Made by a program: the position numbers and the translations under genes. The notes under the pieces are model-generated. The model was not told where the DNA came from. It saw nothing but the letters and a program-made list of their open reading frames with translations, and made no database searches. From CAVUBL01 sp963739795 (GTDB lineage Bacteria; Acidobacteriota; Thermoanaerobaculia; Multivoradales; DATKCC01), in assembly GCA_963739795.1 (NCBI GenBank), contig CAVUBL010000019.1, positions 10,638 to 74,637 on the forward strand: a stretch of 64,000 nucleotides of DNA, written 5' to 3'. Position 1 is the first letter of the stretch; each line of letters opens with the position of its first letter. This document shows positions 17,715 through 26,716 of the stretch, piece after piece.

Positions 17715-18734
17715 TCAGAGCTCCGCCTCTTCCTTGAGCTCTCGGGTCATGAGCTCTTCGAGGGCCTGCCGCGGGCTCTTGTCGTGGTAGAGCACCTGGA
17801 CCATCTGCTCGGTGATGGGCATCTCCACGCCCCGCTCGCGGGCGAGGCGGGAGATGGACAGGGAGTTGAGGATGCCCTCGGCCACCATGTGGGTCTCGCT
17901 CTGGATCGTCTGCAGGTTCTTTCCCCGGGCGAGCTCGATCCCGGTGCGCCGGTTGCGCGACAGGCCGCCGGTGCAGGTGAGCACCAGGTCGCCGAGGCCC
18001 GCGAGGCCGGCGAAAGTTCGGGCCTGGCCGCCGCAGGCGATCCCCAGGCGGGTCAGCTCGTGGAGCCCGCGAGTGATCAGGGCCGCCAGGGTGTTGTGTC
18101 CGAGGCCGAGGCCGGTGAGGGTGCCGGCGGCGATGGCGATGACGTTCTTGGCCGTGCCGCCGAGCTCGACGCCGACCACGTCCGGCGACGAGTAGAGGCG
18201 CAGGCCCCGGGTCGAGAGGCGCTCGCGCAGCTCCGAGGCCAGGTCGCTGTCCTCGGAGGCGATGACCGCGGCGCTGGGCATGCCGCGGGCGAGCTCGGCG
18301 GCGAACGTCGGGCCGGAGAGCACGGCGAAGCGGACCTCCCTGTCGGCCCCCATCCCCTCCTCGAAGGTCACCTGGCTCATCCGGGCGGTGGTCTCGGTCT
18401 CGATGCCCTTGGTCGAGGAGACGAGGTCGAGGCGCCGGTCGCGGGGCGTCTCGCGCAGGAACCGCCGGACGACGTCGCGGAAGCCGTGGGAGGGCACGAC
18501 CACGAGCACCGGGTCGCACTCGGCGACCGCCGCGAGCTCGGTGACGGGCTCGACCTCGTCGGGCAGCTCGACATCGGGCAGGTAGTCCCGGTTCTCCCGC
18601 TCCGCGCGCAGGCGGCGCGCGAAGTCCTCGCGCCGCGCCCAGAGGCGCACCGGATGGCCGCCGAAGGCCGCCAGGTGGACGGCGAGGGCCGTGCCCCAGG
18701 AGCCGGCGCCCAGGATGCCGATCGGGGATCTCAT
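17715..18734 (-). CDS. gpsA: Glycerol-3-phosphate dehydrogenase [NAD(P)+]
   Basis: 339 residues with an N-terminal Rossmann motif IGILGAGSWGTALAVHLA, the block STKGIETET, the segment VLSGPTFAAELARG, the catalytic-Lys region ELGGTAKNVIAIAAG and GLAGLGDLVLTCTG. It makes sn-glycerol-3-phosphate for phospholipids. The ATG at 18734 begins directly at the Rossmann strand; the longer frame to 18803 reads into the repeat block and is rejected. Confidence 0.95.
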   Translation of the reverse strand: MRSPIGILGAGSWGTALAVHLAAFGGHPVRLWARREDFARRLRAERENRDYLPDVELPDEVEPVTELAAVAECDPVLVVVPSHGFRDVVRRFLRETPRDRRLDLVSSTKGIETETTARMSQVTFEEGMGADREVRFAVLSGPTFAAELARGMPSAAVIASEDSDLASELRERLSTRGLRLYSSPDVVGVELGGTAKNVIAIAAGTLTGLGLGHNTLAALITRGLHELTRLGIACGGQARTFAGLAGLGDLVLTCTGGLSRNRRTGIELARGKNLQTIQSETHMVAEGILNSLSISRLARERGVEMPITEQMVQVLYHDKSPRQALEELMTRELKEEAEL

Positions 18735-18746
18735 GGTCTCGACCCG

Positions 18747-18902
18747 GCGGGAGAGGGACGCAGATCCACCCCACCACCCCCCTCGCCCTCGATCCCTCTC
18801 CACCCCCTCGAGGGGGGAGAGGGACGCAGATCCACCCCACCACCCCCCTCACTCTCGATCCCTCTCCACCCCCTCGAGGGGGGAGAGGGACGCCCCCACC
18901 CG
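18747..18902. repeat. Tandem palindromic repeat block (two full copies and one partial)
   Basis: A 66-base unit. The palindromic core is the same as at 5121-5180 (arms CCCTCTCC...GGAGAGGG around CTCGAG). Full cores are at 18793-18822 and 18859-18888. They are joined by a common linker (gacgcagatccaccccacc), and a partial copy lies before them at 18747-18790. The block fills the space just upstream of gpsA, so it may affect gpsA expression. Confidence 0.85.
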
Positions 18903-18969
18903 ACTGCGGCCGGAGGGGTGCGGTTGGTTTGACGGCGGGTGACAGGCGAGGGGTTGCTTGGATCCATGG

Positions 18970-19629
18970 TCATTTTCGCGAGGTTCCGAGTGGAAAGGTC
19001 TCGAGGGCCGTGTAGCGGGAGCCGCCGGGGCCGAGGTCGCTCTTGTAGAGGACGCCCTCGCGCACCTCGAAGGGCCCGCCGATCGGGGAGGTGAAGGCCG
19101 CCGCGAACGCCTCCGACGCGCGCCGGTTCCAGGGCTGGCGTGGCCGCGCCAGGGTGACGTGGGCATGGAAAGGGCGCCGCTCCGGCTCGCCGCCCACGGC
19201 CTTCGCGGCGACCGCCGCCACCCCCCGCTGGAGTGCGAGGAGGGCCTCGTCGCTGCGCAGGGCGACCCAGGCGACCCGCGCCGGCCGCCCCGGAGGGAAG
19301 GTCCCGGCGCCGGCGACCTCGGTGGTGAGGGGCGGCGAGGCGGCGAAGACCGGTCCGACGGCCGCGGCCAGCGGGGCCATCCGCTCCGGGTCGGTGTCGC
19401 CCAGGAAACTCAGGGTCAGGTGGAGGTTCTCGGCCTTCACCCAGCGCGCCGCGGGGAGGCTCCGGGCCAGCTCCGAGGCTCGGCGGGCGATCTCACGGCG
19501 CCGGTCCTCGGGCAGGTCGAAGGCCAGGAAGAGCCGCAGACCGGTCGGCTTCCTTTCCCGGTCAGGTCCCCTGTCAGGTCCCCGGTCCCGTCCCCGGTCC
19601 CGTGCCTGGGCGCCTCCGGGCCGGCTCAC
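18970..19629 (-). CDS. thpR: RNA 2',3'-cyclic phosphodiesterase (2H family)
   Basis: 219 residues with the two 2H-superfamily motifs, ENLHLTLSFLGD and FHAHVTLARP, whose His/Thr pairs form the active site. The segment RLFLAFDLPEDRR is the usual N-terminal strand. The only upstream start in frame is a GTG at 19629 overlapping the cinA stop (GTGA). It gives an odd N-terminal extension of about 28 residues made of repeated Asp-Arg-Gly/Pro, encoded by short tandem repeats at about 19560-19610. The family opens 2',3'-cyclic phosphate RNA ends. Confidence 0.88.
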   Translation of the reverse strand: MSRPGGAQARDRGRDRGPDRGPDRERKPTGLRLFLAFDLPEDRRREIARRASELARSLPAARWVKAENLHLTLSFLGDTDPERMAPLAAAVGPVFAASPPLTTEVAGAGTFPPGRPARVAWVALRSDEALLALQRGVAAVAAKAVGGEPERRPFHAHVTLARPRQPWNRRASEAFAAAFTSPIGGPFEVREGVLYKSDLGPGGSRYTALETFPLGTSRK

Positions 19630-20876
19630 GCCAGCAGCCTCCTGCGCAAGACCTCGAGAGCCACCTGACCCGCGAGGTGGCGAACCCGGTTGCGCGAGCC
19701 GAGGAACCGGCGGAGGCGGTGGACGACCTCGCCGTCCGGGCCGACCCAGGCGAAGTGCACCGTGCCCACCGGCTTGTCCTCGGTCCCCCCCGCCGGTCCA
19801 GCGATGCCGGTGATCGCCACGGCCCAATCCGCGCCCAGGGCTCTCCGGGCCCCCGTCGCCATGGCCCGGGCCACGGGCTCACTCACCGCGCCGTGGGTCT
19901 CCAGGAGCTCGGCCGGCACCCCGAGGAGCTCCTCCTTGAGCCGGTTGCTATAGGTCACGGCGCCGCCCAGGAAGTACGCGCTCGACCCCGCCACCCGGGT
20001 GATGCGCGCAGCCACCAGGCCCCCGGTGCACGACTCTGCGGTCACCAGGGTCTCGCCCCGGTCCTCCAGTAGGCGGCCGACCACCGCCTCCAGCGTCTCG
20101 TCCTCGCGGCGAGTGTAGACCGCGTCGCCCAGGAGCTCGGCCAGGCGCTCCTCCATCGCCGCCAGGCACCGGCGACGCTCCTCCTCCGGCCCCGAGGCAT
20201 AGGCGCGCACCAAGATGCCCTCGCGGCCGGCGAGGACCGAGATCGCCTCTGCCCCCATCTCCTCGTAGGCCGGCGCGATCCGCTCCTCGACCTCGGACTC
20301 GGCGAGCGAGGCGACCTTGAGGGTCACCCGCTCTCGGCGCCGGCCGCCGGAGCGCTCCGCGAGCCAGGGCACCAGGTGCGAGGCGATCAGCCCCTCGAGC
20401 TCGGCGGGGACGCCCGGGAACAAGAAGAGGGTCGAGCTCCCGCTGTCCAGCCGCAGGCCCGGCGCCGAGCCGCGGGGGTTCGGGATCACCTCGGTGTCGC
20501 CGTCCGGGACCATTGCCTGGCGCCTGTTGACCGCCGGCATCTCCCGGCCGAAGGCGCGAAACCGCTCCTCGATCTCCGCGACGATGGCCTCGTCCAGCTC
20601 GAGGCGGCGGCCCAGGGCCTGGGCCGCCGCCTCGCGGGTGACGTCGTCGGTCGTCGGGCCGAGGCCGCCGGTCACCAGCACCAGGTCGTGCCCGGCGGTG
20701 AGGCGGGAGACGGCTTCGGCGATGGCCGCGCGATCGTCCCCCACGACCTCCTTGCGCCGCAGCTCGACGCCGTGCCGGTCGAGGGCCTCGGTGATCAGGA
20801 GCGAGTCGGTGTCGAGCCGGTCCGACCCGAGGAGCTCGGAGCCGACGGCGAGAATCGCGGCGCGCATGGGAGCCAT
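19626..20876 (-). CDS. cinA: CinA-family nicotinamide-nucleotide amidase / competence-damage protein
   Basis: 416 residues with two domains. The N-terminal MoCF-like domain (about 1-170) has AILAVGSELLGSDRLDTDS and LVTGGLGPTTDDVTREAAA. The C-terminal CinA/PncC domain (about 260-416) has LVTAESCTGGLVAARIT and ITGIAGPAGGTEDKPVGTV. CinA deamidates NMN in pyridine-nucleotide recycling, which fits the other NAD-repair gene (nnr) in this window. An ATG three codons inside (20867) is an alternative start. Confidence 0.95.
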   Translation of the reverse strand: MAPMRAAILAVGSELLGSDRLDTDSLLITEALDRHGVELRRKEVVGDDRAAIAEAVSRLTAGHDLVLVTGGLGPTTDDVTREAAAQALGRRLELDEAIVAEIEERFRAFGREMPAVNRRQAMVPDGDTEVIPNPRGSAPGLRLDSGSSTLFLFPGVPAELEGLIASHLVPWLAERSGGRRRERVTLKVASLAESEVEERIAPAYEEMGAEAISVLAGREGILVRAYASGPEEERRRCLAAMEERLAELLGDAVYTRREDETLEAVVGRLLEDRGETLVTAESCTGGLVAARITRVAGSSAYFLGGAVTYSNRLKEELLGVPAELLETHGAVSEPVARAMATGARRALGADWAVAITGIAGPAGGTEDKPVGTVHFAWVGPDGEVVHRLRRFLGSRNRVRHLAGQVALEVLRRRLLA

Positions 20877-20924
20877 GATAGAGGGCGACCGGCGAAATTG
20901 ACACCCGCCCGGCCGCCCCGTAGG

Positions 20925-22070
20925 ATGCCGTGCGCCGGAAGGCCCGATGCCCCGGTGCCCACGATTCCGCTTCCCGCAGAGCCCGTGTTTCCGACCGCCG
21001 TCAGAACGCCCGACCGAGCCAACCGAGCCGTCCCCGGGGGAGGCTCGTCGGCGATCCTCCGCCCCCTCCGGGCTCCGCGTCGCGCCGCCCTGCTGGCGGC
21101 AGCGCTGCTCGTCGTCTCCGGAGTACCCGCCGTCGCGGCGGGCGGCGACGGGGCCCCGGCCCTGGTCGCCGGTCGCAACGCCCTGCGGGTGGCGACGGCC
21201 GGCGGGACCGCATTCCAGGCGCCGCTGCCGAACGGGGTCGTCGTCTCCGCCCTCGCGCCCCTCTCCGGCGGTGACTGGATCGCCGCCGGCGTGCGCGGCG
21301 GCACCACCCTGCTCCTGTTTCGCGGCACGGCGCAGGGCGCCGAGCGCGTCGCCGCTCCCTCGGCGGGTGGACGCTTCGCCGCCTGGCCCGATCCCCTCGC
21401 GGCGGACGGACGGCTCCTGGGCCTCACCTGGCTCGCCGGCTCCAGTCCGCGCCGTCTGTCCGTGCGCTTCGCCCTCTGGGAGGGGGACGGCTGGGGTCCC
21501 GTCGAGACGGTTGCGGGACCGGCCCCGGGAAGCCAGCTCGCGCTCCGGGGCACGGTCCTCTCCGACGGCTCGGCCCTCCTGGTCTGGAGCGCCTTCGACG
21601 GCCAGGACGACGAGATCTACTGGAGCCGGCGGCAGGGAGGCCGCTGGAGCGAGCCCGCCCGCGTGGCCGACGACAACCGCGTGCCGGACATCACACCGGC
21701 CGTCGTGCCCCTGGGCGACGGCGCCCTGGTCGCCTGGAGCCGCTACCAGGAGGGTGAGTACCGCCTGGTCACGGCGCGCCTGGGCTCAGGCGGTTGGAGC
21801 CACCCCGAGCCCGCGGGCCCGCCCGGCTCCCTCTACCCCGCCCTGACGGCCCACGGAGACGGCGCCCTCCTCCTCTACCGCGACGCCCGTGCCGGCGACT
21901 GGACGGTGCTCCGCCTGGACGCCGGCGCGCGCCCGGCGGCCCGAGCGGTGATCACCGGCACCCCGAACGGCGAGCGCCCGGTGGTCCTGGGCGCCGGCCC
22001 CCAAGGAGCCCGGGTCGTCCCCGGCCCCAAAGCCCGCCCCGAGACCGTCGCCTGGCAGCTCCTGCCCTGA
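20925..22070 (+). CDS. Putative secreted beta-propeller-like protein
   Basis: 381 residues. After a Pro/Ala-rich start there is a hydrophobic segment (about 53-72, ending VPAVAAGG) that may be a signal peptide. The rest is beta-rich with repeated blocks such as LLVWSAFDGQDDEIYWSRR and LVAWSRYQEGEYRL. Similar Asp/Trp spacing occurs in sialidase-like or six-bladed propeller folds. No catalytic motif was recognised. The start is uncertain: an ATG at 20925 or a GTG about ten codons later. It lies divergent from cinA. Confidence 0.65.
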   Translation: MPCAGRPDAPVPTIPLPAEPVFPTAVRTPDRANRAVPGGGSSAILRPLRAPRRAALLAAALLVVSGVPAVAAGGDGAPALVAGRNALRVATAGGTAFQAPLPNGVVVSALAPLSGGDWIAAGVRGGTTLLLFRGTAQGAERVAAPSAGGRFAAWPDPLAADGRLLGLTWLAGSSPRRLSVRFALWEGDGWGPVETVAGPAPGSQLALRGTVLSDGSALLVWSAFDGQDDEIYWSRRQGGRWSEPARVADDNRVPDITPAVVPLGDGALVAWSRYQEGEYRLVTARLGSGGWSHPEPAGPPGSLYPALTAHGDGALLLYRDARAGDWTVLRLDAGARPAARAVITGTPNGERPVVLGAGPQGARVVPGPKARPETVAWQLLP

Positions 22071-22160
22071 AGGCCCTGAAGGCCCGCCCGCAACCGGTCA
22101 CGTGGCTGGGCCCCGCGTCCGGCGGGCTCGAGGCACTCCTCACGTCCGGGAAAGCCCGCC

Positions 22161-22197
22161 TGGTCGACCTGGGTCGGCCTGGGTCGGCCTGGGTCGC
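22161..22197. repeat. Short tandem repeat, about 10-base unit
   Basis: Four imperfect units of gggtcggcct sit in the convergent gap between the propeller-like gene and the TPR gene. The two middle units are exact. This is a possible slippage site; no gene overlaps it. Confidence 0.7.
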
Positions 22198-22220
22198 TGT
22201 TCAGATGAGAAGTCTGCGCT

Positions 22221-22982
22221 CTACGACGGCAGGCCCGGGAAGGTCGGGGTGCTGACCGAGCCGGTCTTCTGGCGGGCGACCTGGGCGTAGGGGGATTCGC
22301 TGAACTCGGAAACCAGCCGCTGGTAGTGCTGCTGGGCCTCCTGCTTGCGTCCCAGGCCCTCCAGGGTCACGGCCAGCTCGTAGAGGATCACGTCCTCGGG
22401 CATGGGCCGCTCCTGGCGATCGAGCATCGCCTGGAGCTCCTTGGCGACCTCTTCGCCCTTGCCGTTGGCCCGGTCCAGATCGTAGAGGTTCAGTCGCACC
22501 TGGGTGGTCAGCATGTGGTCCGGGTGGTCGTCGACGAAGTCGGTCCACAGCTCGCGGGCCTTGTCCGTTTCGCCCTGCCGCGCGGCCATCTCGCCCAGGT
22601 AGACGTTCGCCACGTCCGCCGCCTCGGTCAGGCCGAACTTGTCGCGCACCGACTCGAAGAGCTCCTTGGCACGCGCCTCGCGGGCCTTCTCGGTCGGGAA
22701 GGTGACCTCGTGGGAGCTCTTCGACGTCTCGGCCTCGGTCGACTCCCCCTTGATCGGGGCGCCGTAGGCCTCGATGGCCTGGGCGAGGAGCACCTGGGCG
22801 TGTCCGTTCTGGGCCTTCTCGTAGAACAGCCAGGCGATGAGCCCCACGACCAGGAGCACGAGGATCGCGACAGCCCCGATGAGCTGGCGGCGGTAGATCT
22901 GGACGAAGTCCAGGCCGCGGGACATGAAGGTCTGGAAGGTGTCCCGACTCTTCATTTCCTTACGGGTCAGGCGGTCGCTCAT
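22221..22982 (-). CDS. Membrane-anchored TPR protein (YfgM-like)
   Basis: 253 residues. A short cytoplasmic N-terminus, one transmembrane helix (about 36-56, VAILVLLVVGLIAWLF) and a periplasmic TPR-like helical domain with repeats ending EGLGRKQEAQQHYQRLVSEF. This is the YfgM/tetratricopeptide_21-type layout, linked in other bacteria to SecYEG and periplasmic chaperones. The ATG at 22982 starts just before the membrane anchor; the longer frame to 23057 adds only unlikely residues. Confidence 0.8.
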   Translation of the reverse strand: MSDRLTRKEMKSRDTFQTFMSRGLDFVQIYRRQLIGAVAILVLLVVGLIAWLFYEKAQNGHAQVLLAQAIEAYGAPIKGESTEAETSKSSHEVTFPTEKAREARAKELFESVRDKFGLTEAADVANVYLGEMAARQGETDKARELWTDFVDDHPDHMLTTQVRLNLYDLDRANGKGEEVAKELQAMLDRQERPMPEDVILYELAVTLEGLGRKQEAQQHYQRLVSEFSESPYAQVARQKTGSVSTPTFPGLPS

Positions 22983-23113
22983 CTTCGCTGTCTCCTGCTC
23001 GGTGGTGTTACGGAGTTCTCGGACGTTCCCGGGGCGGGCTCCCACCGGCGGGGACATCCCCGCCGGCAGGGGCGTTAGTGTACCGCAACTCCCGCGTCAG
23101 ATGCCGCGGGCTC

Positions 23114-25483
23114 TCACTCGCCGCCGGCGTTCCCTCCGGCCGGGCTCGCCGCGTCGCCGGCGGCGGCGGGCGGGACTCCCGGGCCGATCTCGAAGCTCTT
23201 GCGCACCAGGGTGCTGTCGGCGTCGAACAGGCGGCCCGTCCGCATCGCCCAGGGTGGACGCGGGCCCGGGCCGCCCTGCTCGACCGAAGGCAGCTCGTCC
23301 CGCTCCGAGACCACCGCCACGCTCACCGGGCCGGGCGCGGCCGGCTTCACCGAGACCTCCACGCCGTCGGGCGGGGGCGCCAGGTAGGTGACGACCACCG
23401 GGCGGTCGTCTCGCTCGGCAGCCTCCCGGCCATCGACGACCACCCGTTGCACCGCGCCCTTCGGGATGAGGAGGCGGACCAGCTCGGTGCCTTCGGGAGC
23501 CAATACCCGGAACCGGTACAGGCCGCCGGCTTCCTCCAGGGGCTCGACCCGGGCCGACGGAAGGTCGAGGACGCGGGCCGGGCCGCTCGACGCCTTGCGG
23601 TCGTCGCCCAGGAACGGCTGGAGGGACCCCCGCTCCGGCGCCTCGGGTAGCACCTTGCGAACCCACGGGTCGGGCGCCAGGACCGACCACCAGTGCGCCT
23701 CGCCGTGGTCGGCGTCCAGGGTGTAGATCACCCCGTCCGGCCGCGGGCTCTCCGGCCCGAAGCCGCACGAGAAGCGCACCACCAGGATCAGCACCACGCC
23801 CAGCAGCAAGACCCCCCGGCCCACCAGCCAGGCCGGGCGCAGGCCCGAAGCGAGATCCATCTGAGGCACCAGGAGGGCCAGGATCAGCGGGACCAGGGCG
23901 GTCAGGACCCCGGCCGAAACGAAGCGCAGGCCGACGGCGAGGATGGACAGCGTGGGCGCCCAGATCAGCATCGCCACCACGGCGGAGAGGGCGAGAAGCA
24001 CGAAGGTCCCGAGACCCACGGGAGCAGGGCCCGCCTCGTCGCCCGACGCCTTCGGACGACCGGCCAGGAACACGCCGAGGGCGAAGAGCTGGAAGAACAG
24101 GGGAACCATGAACAGGTAGCTCGCCCCGGGCGCGGTCAGGGACACCGCCGCCGTGGCCAGGAGCCACAGCAGCAGACCGCCGGCGGCGAGCCCCTCGCCG
24201 GAGAGCTTGCGTCGGACGAGGCGGAAGAGGATGACCTCGAGACCGACGGCCACCAGGACGAGACCGAAAAGGCTCCAGGCCAGGCTGCTCTCGTCACCCC
24301 AGATCCGGAAGTCGTACGGGAAGCGGAAGATGGCCGAGGCGACGTAGCGCCCGATCCCGAAGAGCGCCACCACGAGGACGACGTGGACGAAGAACCCCAC
24401 CACCAAGGACCCGACGCCCACGCGCCGCCGCGCGAGGGCCAGGCCCAGCACGGCGATCCCGGCGATCTCGAGGAGGCCCAGCAGGGCCAAGACCCAACCC
24501 GCCGGGTACCAGAGGAAGGTCCTGCCCAGGGGGTTGAAGTAGACGGCGTCCCCGCTCGGCCGGTCGGCGGCCGGCCCCAGCTCCGGCGCCTCGCCGAACA
24601 CCCGGACCATGGCCAGGGCGTTGGAGCCGAGCTGCTGGATGGAGCCCCGGTCGCAGTGCTCGATCGAGTCCATCGCCGTGTGGTACCCCACCGCGCCGTG
24701 GATGAAGGCGAAGTTCAGGCCGCCCAGGCCGTGCTTGCGGAAGACCGTGAAGTCGGTGTCGTTGGGCAGGCGCCGGTAGACCTCGTAGGAGTACGAGGCG
24801 GCGGCCGGGTACGGGGCCGCCGCGGCGAAGTGCTCGATCAGCCACCGGTTGCCGGGGCCGGTCTCGAACATGAGCCCGGGTCCGCGGGTGCCGCGGGCCT
24901 CGAAGTTGAGCACCACGCCCACGTCTTTCGCCCAGGGGTGGGACTCGGCGAAGGCGTCGGCCCCGAGCAGCCCCCTCTCCTCCCCGTCGGAGAAGAGGAC
25001 GATGACGTCCCGGTCGACCGGCGGGCCGGCCTGAAGTGCGCGCAGGGTCTCGAGCAGCACCGCCACGCCGGCGCCGTCGTCGCTGGCCCCCGGGCCGGAG
25101 GGCACCGAGTCGTAGTGGGCGTCCAGGAGCACGGCTCCCTGCTCCCGGCCGGCGGCGCCACGCAGCCGCGCCACGATGTTCTCCACCCGGCCGAAGGTCC
25201 GGCCGGAGGGCGAGCGGCCGGTCGCGGTCTGGACCTGCGGGTCGAGGCCGAGCTGGCGGAGCTGGCCGACCAGGTAGTCGCGCACCTCTTCGTGCCGCGC
25301 GCTCCCCATGGGCCGCGGAGTCGCGGCGATGGCCTTCACGTGCTCGAAGGCCCGGCCGGCCGAGAACTCGCCGGGCCGGGCGGAGGCGTCGAGAGGAGCG
25401 GGCGCCCGGAAGAGGGCGACGGCGAGCCAGGCGCCGACGGCGATGAGGATCAGCAGGAAGACGCCCGCGGTGGTCCGTCTCAT
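23114..25483 (-). CDS. M28-family metallopeptidase with C-terminal membrane domain
   Basis: 789 residues. The N-terminal membrane anchor (about 7-26) is followed by an M28 aminopeptidase-like domain. Its zinc ligands and catalytic residues lie in LLDAHYDSVPSGPGASDDG, LFSDGEERGLLGADAF and, further on, YHTAMDSIEHCD. About nine transmembrane helices follow (about 305-560), then an extracytoplasmic beta domain. This order resembles ER metallopeptidase 1/Fxna-like M28 proteins, and homologues are frequent in Acidobacteriota. The substrate is unknown. Confidence 0.88.
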   Translation of the reverse strand: MRRTTAGVFLLILIAVGAWLAVALFRAPAPLDASARPGEFSAGRAFEHVKAIAATPRPMGSARHEEVRDYLVGQLRQLGLDPQVQTATGRSPSGRTFGRVENIVARLRGAAGREQGAVLLDAHYDSVPSGPGASDDGAGVAVLLETLRALQAGPPVDRDVIVLFSDGEERGLLGADAFAESHPWAKDVGVVLNFEARGTRGPGLMFETGPGNRWLIEHFAAAAPYPAAASYSYEVYRRLPNDTDFTVFRKHGLGGLNFAFIHGAVGYHTAMDSIEHCDRGSIQQLGSNALAMVRVFGEAPELGPAADRPSGDAVYFNPLGRTFLWYPAGWVLALLGLLEIAGIAVLGLALARRRVGVGSLVVGFFVHVVLVVALFGIGRYVASAIFRFPYDFRIWGDESSLAWSLFGLVLVAVGLEVILFRLVRRKLSGEGLAAGGLLLWLLATAAVSLTAPGASYLFMVPLFFQLFALGVFLAGRPKASGDEAGPAPVGLGTFVLLALSAVVAMLIWAPTLSILAVGLRFVSAGVLTALVPLILALLVPQMDLASGLRPAWLVGRGVLLLGVVLILVVRFSCGFGPESPRPDGVIYTLDADHGEAHWWSVLAPDPWVRKVLPEAPERGSLQPFLGDDRKASSGPARVLDLPSARVEPLEEAGGLYRFRVLAPEGTELVRLLIPKGAVQRVVVDGREAAERDDRPVVVTYLAPPPDGVEVSVKPAAPGPVSVAVVSERDELPSVEQGGPGPRPPWAMRTGRLFDADSTLVRKSFEIGPGVPPAAAGDAASPAGGNAGGE

Positions 25484-25666
25484 GGGTTCTCTCCGTGGTT
25501 CGGGGTGGTGTGTGGATGTGGGTGGCGATGCCCGCCTAGATTGGTGTACGCCGCAGCGGCCACCGGGACATGGAGCGACCCCCGCACCTCCTCCAATCCC
25601 CTGTCTCCCACCTCGGGGCTCGGTGGCGTTTCTGAGGGCTCGGGGCTCGCGATAGACTCCCCCACC

Positions 25667-26716
25667 ATGTCACTGTTTCGCAAGAAGTTTCGCCTCACCG
25701 CCTGCGCCACCTCGGGCGGCTGAGCGGCCAAAATCGGTCCGGGGGACCTGAAGAAGCTGGTGGCACCCCTCGCCGCCATCGCCGGCGGCGACGAGCGGGT
25801 GCTGGTCGGGCCCGAGACGGCCGACGACGCGGGAGTCTTCCTGCTCGGTGACCGCGCCCTGATCGCCACGGCGGACTTCATCACGCCGGTGTGTGACGAC
25901 CCGCGCCGCTTCGGGCGCGTCGCCGGCGCCAACTCCCTGTCGGACGTCTTCGCCATGGGCGGAGAGGTGCTCTTCGCCCTCAACCTCTGCTGCTTCCCCG
26001 AGTCGGGCGTGCCGTCGGAGCACTTCGCCGAGATTCTCGCCGGGGGCGCCGAGATCCTCGCCGAGGCGGGGGGCGTGCTCCTGGGCGGTCACTCGGTGCG
26101 CGACGACGAGCTCAAGTTCGGCTTCTCGGCCATCGGCGAGGGCCACCCCGACCGGCTCCTGACCAACGCCGCGGCCCGGCCCGGCGAACGGCTGATCCTC
26201 ACCAAGCCCCTGGGAACGGGCGTCCTGACCAACGCCTTCAAGCTGGGGAAGCTCGACGCCGCCGGCCTAGAGAGCGCCCTTTCGGAGATGGAGAGGCTCA
26301 ACCTGGCCGCCTCCCGCCTCGCCCTCGAGCACGGCGTCCGGGCCGCCACCGACGTCACCGGCTTCGGCTTCGCAGGGCACGCCCTCGAGATCGCCCGCGC
26401 CTCCCAGGCGACCCTGCGGGTGCGCCTCGACGACCTGCCGATCTACGACGGCTTCTACCGCCTCGCCGCCCGCGGGGTCTCGACGCTCTCGACCGCCGCC
26501 AACCGGGCCAACACGGAGGGCGAGCTCGACCTGGCCCCGGGACTGGACGGCCCCAGGAGCGAGATCCTCTTCGACCCCCAGACCTCGGGGGGGCTCCTGA
26601 TCGCGGTGGCCGCGGAGAAGGCCGCTTCCCTCCTCGCCGCGCTGCTGGGCTCTGGTCACCGAGCTGCCGAAGTAGGCGAGGTCGTGGCGGGGCCGGGGCG
26701 GCTGGAGGTGGCTTGA
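25667..26716 (+). CDS. selD: Selenide, water dikinase; selenoprotein with in-frame UGA
   Basis: 349 residues if the TGA at 25721-25723 is read as selenocysteine at position 19. The upstream 18 codons read in frame as SLFRKKFRLTACATSGG, then U, then AAKIGPGDL, exactly the SelD active-site layout where Cys or Sec precedes Ala-Ala-Lys. Later family blocks are VGPETADDAGVFLLG, NSLSDVFAMGGE, LGGHSVRDDELKFG, TDVTGFGFAGHALEIA and FDPQTSGGLLIAV. SelD makes selenophosphate for Sec-tRNA. A caller that treats TGA as stop would start at 25760 and lose the catalytic residues. selA, selB and selC are not in this window. Confidence 0.95.
25721..25760 (+). promoter_or_regulatory. Candidate bacterial SECIS element of selD
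   Basis: Directly after the TGA a small hairpin can form: ggtcc at 25736-25740 pairs with ggacc at 25744-25748 around a GGG loop. The loop is about 20 bases after the UGA, within the range for bacterial SECIS apical loops, and has the expected G residues. Outer pairing is weak. SelB would bind this element. Confidence 0.6.

Noticed and set aside
23693..25723. Long forward ORF (676 codons) opposite the M28 peptidase
   Set aside because: Antisense shadow. It even runs across the selD start, which belongs to another frame.
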